DNA of 18,109 nucleotides, from contig NZ_JBHZAH010000102.1 in assembly GCF_042754225.1 (NCBI RefSeq), positions 1-18,109 of the forward strand, given 5' to 3'. Shown here in pieces: positions 1 through 6,634 of this stretch. Under the pieces are notes generated by a model. It was not told the DNA's origin and made no database searches. It was given only the letters and a program-made list of their open reading frames with translations. Positions within the stretch are counted from its first letter, which is position 1. Every line of letters begins with the position of its first letter. The position numbers and the translations under genes were made by a program. The stretch is from Rhodococcus_G sp042754225. GTDB lineage: Bacteria; Actinomycetota; Actinomycetes; Mycobacteriales; Mycobacteriaceae.

Positions 1-25
1 GCCCTCAGGGTTCACCGCCTGCCTG

Positions 26-2311
26 CTACGTCGCGGTGGAGCGGAACCTGCGTAGCCGCAGGCTGTTGCTGACCACGAAGACCGAGGAGAAGGCCATCGC
101 GGCGCCGGCCAGCATCGGGTTCAGCAGGCCCGCCGCCGCCAGCGGCAGGGCGGCCACGTTGTAGGCGAACGCCCAGAACAGGTTGCCCTTGATGGTGCCG
201 AGGGTCTTGCGGGACAGGCGGATCGCGTCCGCCGCGGCCCGCAGGTCCCCGCGGACCAGGGTCAGGTCGCTGGCCTCGATCGCGACGTCGGTGCCGGTGC
301 CCATCGCCAGGCCGAGGTCGGCCTGGGCGAGGGCGGCCGCGTCGTTGACGCCGTCGCCGACCATCGCGACGACCCGGCCCTCGGCCTGCAGTCGCTTGAC
401 GGTCTCGACCTTGTCCTGCGGGAGCACCTCGGCGATCACCTCGTCGATCCCGACCTGGTCGGCGATGGTGCGCGCCGCGGCGGCGTTGTCGCCGGTGAGC
501 ATGATCGGGGTCAGTCCCAGCGCCCGCAGCTGCTCGATCGCCTCGGCGGAGGTGGCCTTGACCGCGTCCGCGACCACGAGCACGCCGCGAGCCTGGCCGT
601 CCCAGCCGACCGCGACGGCGGTCTTGCCTGCGGATTCGGCTGCGCGCATGGCCGTTTCGAGTTCGGCGGTCAGCGGCTGCGCCCAGTCCGCCAGCAGGCG
701 GGCCCGGCCCACGATCACCGCGTGGCCGTCGACGATGCCCTGCACGCCCAGGCCCTCGATGTTGGCGAACTCGGCCACGGCGGGAAGCTCGCCGGCCGCG
801 TTCCCCGTCGCTGCGCCCGCCGCGACCCGCTCGCGGGCGCCCTTGGCGATCGCCTGCGCGATCGGGTGCTCGGAGGAGTCCTCGAGCGCCCCGGCCAGCC
901 GCAGCAGCTCGTCGGCGTCCACGCCCTCGCCCGCGACGACGTCCTGCAGGGTCATCTTGCCGGTGGTGACGGTGCCGGTCTTGTCCAGCACCACGGTGTC
1001 CACGCGCCGGGTGGACTCGAGCACCTCGGGTCCCTTGATCAGGATGCCGAGCTGCGCGCCGCGGCCGGTGCCGACCATGAGGGCGGTCGGTGTGGCCAGG
1101 CCAAGGGCGCACGGGCAGGCGATGATGAGCACGGCGACGGCGGCGGTGAAGGCGGCGGCGATCGAGCCGCCGGTGCCGATCCAGTAGCCCAGGGTCGCCA
1201 CCGACAGGGCGATCACGATCGGGACGAATATCCCGGAGATCTTGTCCGCCAGGCGCTGAGCCTGGGCCTTGCCGGTCTGCGCGTCCTCGACCAGCTTCGC
1301 CATCTGCGCGAGCTGGGTGTCCGAACCGATCCTGGTGGCGCGCACCACGATCCGGCCGCCCACGTTCACCGTGGCGCCGACCACCGCATCGCCCGGTCCG
1401 ACCTCGACCGGAACGGATTCGCCGGTCAGCATCGCGGCGTCGACCGCGGACGAACCCTCGGTCACCTCGCCGTCGGTGGCGATCTTCTCGCCGGGACGCA
1501 CGATGAACTCGTCGCCGACGGCGAGCTGGTCGACGGGGATGCGCTGTTCGACCCCGCCGCGCAGCACCGAGACCTCCTTGGCGCCGAGCTCGAGCAGGGC
1601 GCGCAGCGCCGCCCCGGCGCGACGCTTGGACCTGGCCTCGAAGTAGCGGCCCGCGAGGATGAACGTGGTCACGCCCGCCGCGGCCTCGAGGTAGATGTTG
1701 CCCGCGCCGTCGGTGCGGGAGATGGTCAGCTCGAACGGGTGCGTCATGCCGGCCACGCCTGCGGTGCCCCAGAACAGTGCGTACAGCGACCAGCCGAGGG
1801 CCGCGAGGGTGCCCATCGACACGAGGGTGTCCATGGTGGCGGCGCCGTGCCGCAGGTTGGTCCAGGCGGCCTTGTGGAACGGCCATGCGCCCCAGACCAC
1901 GACGGGCGCGGCGAGGGTCAGCGAGAGCCACTGCCAGTTGGTGAACTGCAGCGCCGGGACCATCGCCATCGCGATCACCGGGATGCTCAGCACCGCCGAG
2001 ATCAGCAGGCGGCGGCGCAGGGCCGCGGTCGGGTCGTCCTCCGCCGATGCGGCGGCGCCGGGGGCCGTGCTCGCGGGGGTCGGCAGGGTGGCGCTGTAGC
2101 CGGCCTGCTCGACGGCCGCGACCAGCTCCTCGGCAGTCACGTCGCCGTCGATGTCGACCCGGGCCTTCTCCGTCGCGTAGTTGACGGTGGCGCGCACCCC
2201 GTCGATCTTGTTGAGCTTGCGCTCGATGCGGGCCGCGCAGGACGCGCAGGTCATGCCGCCGATCAGCAACTCGACCTGTCCGTCGGCCGGCGCGTGCGTG
2301 ACGGGGTTCAT
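26..2311 (-). CDS. copA: Cu(I)-translocating P1B-type ATPase
   Basis: Inner-membrane pump that exports Cu(I) from the cytoplasm using ATP. The 761-aa product is full length for the family. It has an N-terminal HMA domain with GMTCASC (residues 19–25), eight likely membrane helices, the TGES actuator loop (296–299), the CPC metal site in TM6 (399–401), the phosphorylated Asp in DKTGT (D443), the HP motif (482–483), TGDN (606–609) and GDGVND (652–657). TM7 carries YN (717–718) and TM8 MAFSS (739–743), the signature of the Cu(I) subgroup (P1B-1). The ATG follows a strong GGAGAGGAG ribosome-binding site. It is the last of three leftward genes, after the HMA chaperone and secreted HVHP protein genes, and is probably induced by copper through the upstream CsoR-like operators. 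Family and metal are well supported; exact specificity is inferred from motifs. Confidence 0.96.
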   Translation of the reverse strand: MNPVTHAPADGQVELLIGGMTCASCAARIERKLNKIDGVRATVNYATEKARVDIDGDVTAEELVAAVEQAGYSATLPTPASTAPGAAASAEDDPTAALRRRLLISAVLSIPVIAMAMVPALQFTNWQWLSLTLAAPVVVWGAWPFHKAAWTNLRHGAATMDTLVSMGTLAALGWSLYALFWGTAGVAGMTHPFELTISRTDGAGNIYLEAAAGVTTFILAGRYFEARSKRRAGAALRALLELGAKEVSVLRGGVEQRIPVDQLAVGDEFIVRPGEKIATDGEVTEGSSAVDAAMLTGESVPVEVGPGDAVVGATVNVGGRIVVRATRIGSDTQLAQMAKLVEDAQTGKAQAQRLADKISGIFVPIVIALSVATLGYWIGTGGSIAAAFTAAVAVLIIACPCALGLATPTALMVGTGRGAQLGILIKGPEVLESTRRVDTVVLDKTGTVTTGKMTLQDVVAGEGVDADELLRLAGALEDSSEHPIAQAIAKGARERVAAGAATGNAAGELPAVAEFANIEGLGVQGIVDGHAVIVGRARLLADWAQPLTAELETAMRAAESAGKTAVAVGWDGQARGVLVVADAVKATSAEAIEQLRALGLTPIMLTGDNAAAARTIADQVGIDEVIAEVLPQDKVETVKRLQAEGRVVAMVGDGVNDAAALAQADLGLAMGTGTDVAIEASDLTLVRGDLRAAADAIRLSRKTLGTIKGNLFWAFAYNVAALPLAAAGLLNPMLAGAAMAFSSVFVVSNSLRLRRFRSTAT

Positions 2312-2335
2312 CGTGACTCCTCTCCGGTGAGACTG

Positions 2336-3262
2336 TCAGTGTCCGTGGCCGCCGGTGGCGGGCCGGGGTGCGGCCGGTGCGGCCTGCTCGGTGGTACCCG
2401 TCGCGACGGTGAATTCCGCTGTGCGGACCACGTTCTCGTGCTGGAAGTCGAGGTACAGGCGGTAGCTGCCGTCGCTCGGGGCCTGGGCGTGGAAGGTGAT
2501 GTCCGGTCCGGGCGCGGTGACGCCGTCGCCGGGCTCGCCCTGCGGGTGCACGTGCAGGTACGCGAGGTCGCCGGCGCGCAGTGCGACCAGGTGGCCGTAG
2601 GCGCCGAGGTACGGCTGCAGGTCGGTGACGGGCCTGCCGTCCTTGGCCACCGTCAGGGTGAGCGGTCCGCCCTCGGTGGTCAGGTCGCCGCCCAGCGTGA
2701 CCCGGTAGCCGTCGACCTCCGCGACCTGCGACGGGGCGGGTAGCGGGGTGGGGGCGAGGTCGCCTGCGACATCGACGTTGCGGCCGAGGGTGAGCTGGCC
2801 GGGACCGCCGCTGGGCTGGAAGTCGGCGAACACCCGGTAGGTGCCGCCGCGGGCCCAGGTCCAGTCGATGGACCAGGTGCCGTCCGCGCCCAGGGTCGGG
2901 TGCACGTGCCGGAACCCGCTGGTGTCGGTGCGGACCGCGATCAGGTGCAGCTGCTTCTCGTGCAGCTCGTCGAACGCGGTGACCGGCGCGCCGTCGGGTC
3001 CGACGATCCGGAAGGTCAGGGCGCCGGGCTGGTTCGCGGCGGCCGGGGCGGCGATCTCCGACAGGGTGTACCCCTGCTCCGCGACCTGCAGGCCGGCGGG
3101 TGTCGCGGCCTCGGCGTGACCGGCGTCGGCGGCGGCTTCGTGGGTGGCGTGGTCGCTGGTCACGTCCGTGGGGGTGCCGGTTGCGGCGCCGAGGCCGAGG
3201 GCCGCCGTGAAGACCACGGCGAGGCCCCCGGCGTACCCGGCAAGTTTGGTTGCGGTGTTCAC
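2336..3262 (-). CDS. Secreted two-repeat HVHP protein of copper operon
   Basis: Product of 308 aa and unknown biochemical function, probably an extracytoplasmic copper-handling protein. The N-terminus (about 5–28) is a hydrophobic signal or anchor segment, followed by a His/Ala-rich stretch (37–52). Two similar domains follow, about 80–165 and 198–286. Each has a GxPVT turn, an HL-(I/V)-A-(V/L)-R strand, an HVHP motif (119–122 and 237–240) and a G-(T/S)-Y-R-(V/L)-(F/Y)-x-DFQ strand. The tail ends GGHGH. I chose the GTG at 3262 because it overlaps the stop of the HMA gene by 4 nt (GTGA), a typical coupled start, and directly precedes the signal segment. Longer readings would run through the HMA gene in another frame. 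It lies between the chaperone and copA genes, so co-regulation by copper is likely. The metal role is inferred from His motifs and context. Confidence 0.85.
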   Translation of the reverse strand: MNTATKLAGYAGGLAVVFTAALGLGAATGTPTDVTSDHATHEAAADAGHAEAATPAGLQVAEQGYTLSEIAAPAAANQPGALTFRIVGPDGAPVTAFDELHEKQLHLIAVRTDTSGFRHVHPTLGADGTWSIDWTWARGGTYRVFADFQPSGGPGQLTLGRNVDVAGDLAPTPLPAPSQVAEVDGYRVTLGGDLTTEGGPLTLTVAKDGRPVTDLQPYLGAYGHLVALRAGDLAYLHVHPQGEPGDGVTAPGPDITFHAQAPSDGSYRLYLDFQHENVVRTAEFTVATGTTEQAAPAAPRPATGGHGH

Positions 3263-3483
3263 GGCCGGACCTGTGCGGGTGCGGCCGTGTACCCGGCCTC
3301 GTCGACGGCGTCGATCACGGCGGCGTCCACGAGGGGGGCGGTGCTGGTGATAGTGAGACGGCCCGAGGGGACATCGACATCGATCGCGGTGATCCCGTCG
3401 ATCTTGCCGACCTCCTCGCGCACCGAACTCGCGCAGTGGCCGCAGGTCATGCCGGTGACGGTGTAGTTCGCGATGGTGGTCAT
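3259..3483 (-). CDS. copZ: HMA-domain copper chaperone (CopZ-like)
   Basis: Small cytosolic metallochaperone of 74 aa made of a single heavy-metal-associated domain with a ferredoxin-like fold. The Cu(I)-binding loop is GMTCGHC (residues 11–17, ligands C14 and C17), and the conserved aromatic of the last strand appears as AGYTA. Family members bind Cu(I) with the two cysteines and pass it to the HMA domain of CopA or to a CsoR repressor. The start follows a good ribosome-binding site (AGAAGGAG). The gene is first in the operon, about 55 nt downstream of the predicted transcription start, and its TGA overlaps the GTG of the next gene. The His in the CxxC loop (CGHC) differs from CASC in the CopA HMA domain. 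The symbol is by analogy to copZ of CsoR-controlled operons; identification as an HMA protein is firm. Confidence 0.93.
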   Translation of the reverse strand: MTTIANYTVTGMTCGHCASSVREEVGKIDGITAIDVDVPSGRLTITSTAPLVDAAVIDAVDEAGYTAAPAQVRP

Positions 3484-3510
3484 GTCGGTCTCCTTCTCTC
3501 ATTCTGCCCT

Positions 3511-3527
3511 ATACCAATGGGGGGTAG
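3511..3527 (-). promoter_or_regulatory. CsoR-like operator, site 1 (leader)
   Basis: On the coding strand of the copper operon this reads CTACCCCCCATTGGTAT. It is an interrupted inverted repeat with TAC/GTA ends and a C/G tract, as in CsoR-family operators. It matches site 2 at 14 of 17 positions. It lies downstream of the predicted transcription start, between promoter and HMA gene, where a bound repressor could block elongation. Confidence 0.65.
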
Positions 3528-3544
3528 GGGCTCTTGCAGAGACG

Positions 3545-3573
3545 AACATACCCCTGGGGGGTAGGCGATGCAA
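3545..3573 (-). promoter_or_regulatory. Promoter of the copper operon
   Basis: On the minus strand a -35 box TTGCAT (3568–3573) and a -10 box TATGTT (3545–3550) are separated by exactly 17 bp. The spacer holds CsoR-like site 2. The predicted start lies near 3538, giving a leader of about 55 nt before the HMA gene that contains site 1. Confidence 0.65.
3548..3564 (-). promoter_or_regulatory. CsoR-like operator, site 2 (in promoter spacer)
   Basis: On the coding strand this reads CTACCCCCCAGGGGTAT, the most symmetric of the three sites. It occupies most of the 17-bp spacer and touches the -10 box of the predicted copper promoter, the usual place for a CsoR repressor that leaves DNA when it binds Cu(I). 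The resemblance to CsoR operators is from memory of the TACCC…GGGGTA pattern; no csoR gene is in the window. Confidence 0.75.
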
Positions 3574-3596
3574 GAAGGAGCCCCGGCCGCGACGGC

Positions 3597-3613
3597 ATAC
3601 CGAGTGGGGGTAT
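3597..3613 (-). promoter_or_regulatory. CsoR-like operator, site 3 (upstream)
   Basis: On the coding strand this reads ATACCCCCACTCGGTAT, the same 17-bp layout as sites 1 and 2 (TACCCCC…GGTAT). It is centred about 49 bp upstream of site 2, upstream of the -35 box. It could be an auxiliary site for repressor cooperativity or DNA looping, or serve another promoter. Confidence 0.6.
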
Positions 3614-3773
3614 ATATCGGAGCCCCGACGGTCGGCGGGAACTGCCTGGTGGGATGGGTGCGCCGGTTGTGCGGGCGCCGCGTGGCGTGGTGGAGATCAC
3701 GGGGCGCTGCCGGTACGTGGTGACTGTCGTACGCCTGCGGCGCACTGTCGCACCGCCTGTGTACGGTCCGGGC

Positions 3774-4142
3774 ATGGCAACGCCCAACGATTTCGACGCC
3801 CTCGGTCCGGTCCTGCTCGTCACCGGCGACAGCAGTTCCAGCATCATCTACTCGCCCGGCGGCCCGGAGTATCACCAGCACCGGTCGGCATTGGAGGCGC
3901 ACGGCATCGAGGGCTCCGGATACGACTTCACCGGCGCTCTTCGCGCGGTACTCACCGACCAGGCCCCCGCCACTCTCGGCGCGGTCGGATTCGATCCGGA
4001 GGCCGGAATGGTGAGCGTCTACGGCGACGATCTCGACGCACTGCTCGTCGCGGCGAGGACCCTGCGCACCCTGGTGCTGGACGCGGACGCCCTCGGCGCC
4101 GCGCTGACCCGCGCCGTCGAACTCGGCCTCGACGACGACTAG
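3774..4142 (+). CDS. Imm51-like immunity-family protein
   Basis: Cytosolic protein of 122 aa resembling the Imm51 family, named for immunity proteins in polymorphic-toxin loci. The visible family pattern is a first strand (LLVTGDSSSSIIYSP, about 14–28), the GSGYDFTGALRA segment (48–58) and the hallmark FDPEAGM (73–79) followed by SVYGDD. No toxin gene lies nearby, so it is an orphan and may do something other than toxin neutralisation. The ATG at 3774 is preceded by TACGGT (3762–3767) six nt upstream with no ribosome-binding site, consistent with a leaderless mRNA. It is convergent with mutY. The family call rests on my recognition of the FDPEAGM region and needs a profile search. Confidence 0.65.
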   Translation: MATPNDFDALGPVLLVTGDSSSSIIYSPGGPEYHQHRSALEAHGIEGSGYDFTGALRAVLTDQAPATLGAVGFDPEAGMVSVYGDDLDALLVAARTLRTLVLDADALGAALTRAVELGLDDD

Positions 4143-4169
4143 ACCGGGCCCGCGGATCGCCCGCCGGTC
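4142..4169. terminator. Possible bidirectional stem-loop
   Basis: Between the convergent Imm51-like and mutY genes, GACCGG (4142–4147) can pair with CCGGTC (4164–4169), with further GC pairing inside if a bulge is allowed. There is no T-tract. The position suits a terminator, but in GC-rich DNA such stems arise often. Confidence 0.3.
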
Positions 4170-4193
4170 GGCATTGTCGCGCGGCGGCAGTCG

Positions 4194-5075
4194 TCAGCGC
4201 CCGGCGTCGCCCTCGCCGGCCAGCGCGAACAGCCCGTCGTCGGTCTGCTCGACCAGCCCGTCCACGAGCAACGAGTCCAGTGCCCGGTCCCGCTGTGCGG
4301 GGTCGGTCGTCCACGCCAGGTCCAGGCGCGCGCGTTCGACGGGCCCGTGGCTCTCGCGCAGCACGTCCATCAGTCGTCCACGCACCTGGCGGTCGGTGCC
4401 CGCGAACTTCTGCACCTTGCGCGGGGGACCGGTGTGCTCGGGGCGGCCCGCATCGACCCAGGCGCACTCGGTCAGCGGGCAACGGCCGCAGTCGGCGTTG
4501 CGTGCGGTGCAGACGGTCGCACCCAGCTCCATGAGAGCGGCCGAGAACACCGCGGCTCTCGCCCTGGCGCGGGGGAGCAGCGCCTGGGCGTCGGCCAGGT
4601 CGCGGGTGGTGGACGGGCTGCCCGGCTCGGCCGCACCGTGTACGGCGCGGGCGATCACGCGGCGAACGTTGGTGTCCACCACGGGAACTCGCTGTCCGTA
4701 GGCGAAGCACGCGACCGCACGAGCGGTGTACGCGCCGATCCCCGGTAGGCCGAGCAGGACGTCCACGTCGGCGGGGACCGCGTCCCCGTGCTCGGTGGCC
4801 AGCACTCGCGCGCACTCGTGCAGCCGAAGTGCCCTGCGCGGGTAACCGAGCTTGCCCCAGGCGCGCAGCACCTCGGCCTGGCTCGACGCGGCCATCGCCG
4901 ACGGCACGGGCCAGCGTTCCACCCACTGCTCCCAGATCGGCGCCACCCGGACGACGGGTGTCTGCTGCAGCATGATCTCGCTCATGAGGATCTGCCAGGC
5001 GGTCACCTCCTCGCGCCGCCACGGCAGGTCTCGCCCCTCCTGCTCGAACCAGCGGATCAGTGCGGAGGAATTCAC
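4194..5075 (-). CDS. mutY: Adenine DNA glycosylase MutY
   Basis: Base-excision repair glycosylase that removes adenine mispaired with 8-oxoguanine, preventing G:C to T:A mutation. The 293-aa length fits actinobacterial MutY. The general-acid Glu is in SEIMLQQTP (E33). The helix-hairpin-helix is LLGLPGIGAYTARAVA (107–122), and the catalytic Asp is in VVDTNVRRV (D134). The [4Fe-4S] cysteines are C189, C196, C199 and C204 (C-X6-C-X2-C-X4-C, one residue shorter at the end than in E. coli, as I recall for M. tuberculosis). A short C-terminal recognition domain follows. The GTG at 5075 was chosen because it directly precedes the conserved N-terminus; no strong ribosome-binding site sits before it. 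The gene is divergent from the carbonic anhydrase gene, an arrangement shared with the M. tuberculosis locus. Confidence 0.94.
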   Translation of the reverse strand: MNSSALIRWFEQEGRDLPWRREEVTAWQILMSEIMLQQTPVVRVAPIWEQWVERWPVPSAMAASSQAEVLRAWGKLGYPRRALRLHECARVLATEHGDAVPADVDVLLGLPGIGAYTARAVACFAYGQRVPVVDTNVRRVIARAVHGAAEPGSPSTTRDLADAQALLPRARARAAVFSAALMELGATVCTARNADCGRCPLTECAWVDAGRPEHTGPPRKVQKFAGTDRQVRGRLMDVLRESHGPVERARLDLAWTTDPAQRDRALDSLLVDGLVEQTDDGLFALAGEGDAGR

Positions 5076-5141
5076 CGGATCGTCATGCCCTCTCGTCGCG
5101 GTTTTGCCAGGTCGCCGTGAAAGCGTCTTTGTGGCCAGGTG

Positions 5142-5147
5142 CACAAT
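5142..5147 (+). promoter_or_regulatory. Candidate -10 box of carbonic anhydrase gene
   Basis: CACAAT ends seven nt before the ATG at 5155, so transcription could begin at or next to the start codon (leaderless). No convincing -35 is seen at 16–18 bp. Confidence 0.35.
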
Positions 5148-5154
5148 GGCTGGC

Positions 5155-5796
5155 ATGCCAAACTCCAACCCGATTTCGGCCTGGAAGTCCCTCAAGCAGG
5201 GTAACGACCGCTTCGTCAACGGCGCCTCGCTGCACCCGAGCCAGGGCATTGCCGACCGAGCCAAGCTCGTCTCCGAACAGCACCCCACCGCCGTGCTGTT
5301 CGGCTGCGGTGACTCCCGCGTGGCCGCGGAGATCATCTTCGACCAGGGCCTCGGCGACATGTTCGTGGTCCGCACGGCCGGTCACGTCGTCGACAGCTCC
5401 GTGCTCGGCTCGATCGAGTACGCCGTCGACATCCTCAACGTCCCGCTGATCGTCGTGCTCGGCCACGACAACTGCGGCGCGGTCGCGGCCACCCTCAAGG
5501 CGCTCGACCGCGGCGAGGTTCCCGGTGGATTCATCCGCAGCATCGTCGAGCGGGTGGCGCCGTCGATCCTGATGGGCCGCAACGAGGGCCTGAACACCGT
5601 CGACGAGCTCGAGGGCAGGCACGTCGTCGAGACCGGATCCCTGCTGATGGACCGCTCGCGGATCATCGCGGAGCGGGTCGCCAACGGCACCTGCGCGATC
5701 GTCGGCGTCACGTACGCGCTCTCCGACGGAGGCATCAAGCTGCGCGGCGCGGTCGGTGAGATCGGCGAGGTCGTCGACGAGGTTGCGACCGCCTGA
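5155..5796 (+). CDS. canB: Beta-class carbonic anhydrase
   Basis: Zinc enzyme that interconverts CO2 and bicarbonate in the cytoplasm, supplying bicarbonate to carboxylases and helping pH balance. The product is 213 aa. The zinc ligands and dyad are in FGCGDSRV (C51, D53, R55) and LGHDNCGAV (H104, C107). GDMFVVRTAGHVVDSSVLGSIEYAV (67–91) is the conserved dimer core. The start at 5155 (MPNSNP) matches the N-terminus I recall for M. tuberculosis Rv3588c (MPNTNP); an ATG three codons earlier (5146) is possible. With CACAAT seven nt upstream and no ribosome-binding site, the mRNA may be leaderless. It is divergent from mutY and followed 38 bp later by a membrane-protein gene in the same direction. 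Confidence 0.95.
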   Translation: MPNSNPISAWKSLKQGNDRFVNGASLHPSQGIADRAKLVSEQHPTAVLFGCGDSRVAAEIIFDQGLGDMFVVRTAGHVVDSSVLGSIEYAVDILNVPLIVVLGHDNCGAVAATLKALDRGEVPGGFIRSIVERVAPSILMGRNEGLNTVDELEGRHVVETGSLLMDRSRIIAERVANGTCAIVGVTYALSDGGIKLRGAVGEIGEVVDEVATA

Positions 5797-5834
5797 TCGT
5801 CGCCGTGTGAGCGACACGCCGGACCTGGTGGGCG

Positions 5835-6566
5835 ATGGTGTCGACGCGGGCACCTACCGTGGTATCCGTGTTGGAACCCTCCGGGCCGCTGCCCCCCGAG
5901 ATCTACCAGCGACGCCGCATGCTTGCGCTCGGCGTGGCGGTGGTCGCGTTGATCGTTGTGGTGTTGATCGTCACCTCGCTTCGCGGCGGTGGCGACGACA
6001 ATCCGTCCGCGGAAGCCGCGGCCGCGAGTTCCTCCCTGACCTCGACGTCGACCTCCGCCACGTCGACCTCCGCCGACGCCGGCTCCGGCTCGGTCTCGAC
6101 CGGCGCGGACGATCACGCATCGGGGTCCTCGGTTCCGGCCGCGACCCCGGTGTCGGGGGCGGCGGTGCCCGCCGGGCAGTGCCCCGACAACTCCCTGGCG
6201 ATCAAGGTCAGCTCCGACCAGCCGAACTACCCGGCGGGAACGGAGCCGTCGTTCGGCATCGTCGTCACCAACATCGGCAACGCTCCCTGTGATCGCGATC
6301 TCGGCGCAGGCATGCAGCAGGTGATGGTCTACACCCTCGACGGGCAGAAGCGGCTGTGGTCGAACACCGACTGCTTCCCGAACGCCGCTGCCGACGTGCG
6401 AACCCTCAAGCCAGGGGAGCAGGCCGCGTTCACGGTCAAGTGGTCGGGCGCGACCTCGGAGCCGGGCTGCACCGCGCCGCGGAACCCGGTCGGCCCCGGT
6501 GCCTACACGGTGGTCGGTCAGCTCGGCGCCCTGCGCAGCACGCCGGAGCCGTTCAACCTGGGCTGA
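5835..6566 (+). CDS. Membrane-anchored protein, Rv3587c-like
   Basis: Conserved protein of unknown function. A short cytoplasmic N-terminus (LPPEIYQRRRM, 19–29) leads to one membrane helix (about 31–48). A Ser/Thr/Ala-rich low-complexity linker (57–112) and an extracytoplasmic domain (115–243) follow. The domain looks beta-sandwich-like and has four cysteines (C116, C152, C180, C212) that could form two disulfides. The linker DNA contains a 15-bp tandem repeat (6046–6075). By position and architecture it corresponds to M. tuberculosis Rv3587c, which also lies between canB and disA. The start is uncertain: the ATG at 5835 gives 243 aa, but the GTG at 5868 is seven nt after TACCGT (5855–5860) and may be a leaderless start giving 232 aa. 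It may be co-transcribed with canB. Confidence 0.82.
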   Translation: MVSTRAPTVVSVLEPSGPLPPEIYQRRRMLALGVAVVALIVVVLIVTSLRGGGDDNPSAEAAAASSSLTSTSTSATSTSADAGSGSVSTGADDHASGSSVPAATPVSGAAVPAGQCPDNSLAIKVSSDQPNYPAGTEPSFGIVVTNIGNAPCDRDLGAGMQQVMVYTLDGQKRLWSNTDCFPNAAADVRTLKPGEQAAFTVKWSGATSEPGCTAPRNPVGPGAYTVVGQLGALRSTPEPFNLG

Positions 6567-6580
6567 CGGGCCTCCGGGGC

Positions 6581-6624
6581 CTGTGCGTGATCGGCACCCC
6601 AGGGAGGGTGGAAATCACGCACAG
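6581..6624. repeat. Intergenic palindrome, GTGCGTGA family (copy 1)
   Basis: Perfect 11-bp arms CTGTGCGTGAT (6581–6591) and ATCACGCACAG (6614–6624) flank a 22-nt centre in which CACCC and GGGTG can pair further. It lies between the convergent Rv3587c-like gene and disA, so it could act as a bidirectional terminator. Its arms are shared with a second element at 14988–15026. There is no T-tract. Confidence 0.75.
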
Positions 6625-6634
6625 CGCGGAGCGC

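Noticed and set aside
12..1931. Minus-strand open frame of 639 codons overlapping copA in another frame
   Set aside because: Arg/Gly-rich out-of-frame translation of copA with no domain; copA has a ribosome-binding site and all family motifs.
722..2743. Long plus-strand open frame (673 codons) antisense to copA
   Set aside because: It runs opposite copA and the HVHP gene, both with clear motifs; the translation is compositionally biased and shows no domain. Long antisense open frames are expected in GC-rich DNA.
3263..3502. N-terminal extension of the HVHP protein through the HMA gene
   Set aside because: Out of frame with a clear HMA domain; the GTG at 3262 with a 4-nt overlap and a signal segment is a better start.
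3713..3732. GTACG/CGTAC inverted repeat upstream of the Imm51-like gene
   Set aside because: Five-bp arms with no second copy or promoter alignment; too weak to call an operator.
6046..6075. 15-bp tandem repeat
   Set aside because: It lies within the Ser/Thr/Ala-rich linker of the Rv3587c-like protein and is explained by low-complexity coding sequence.
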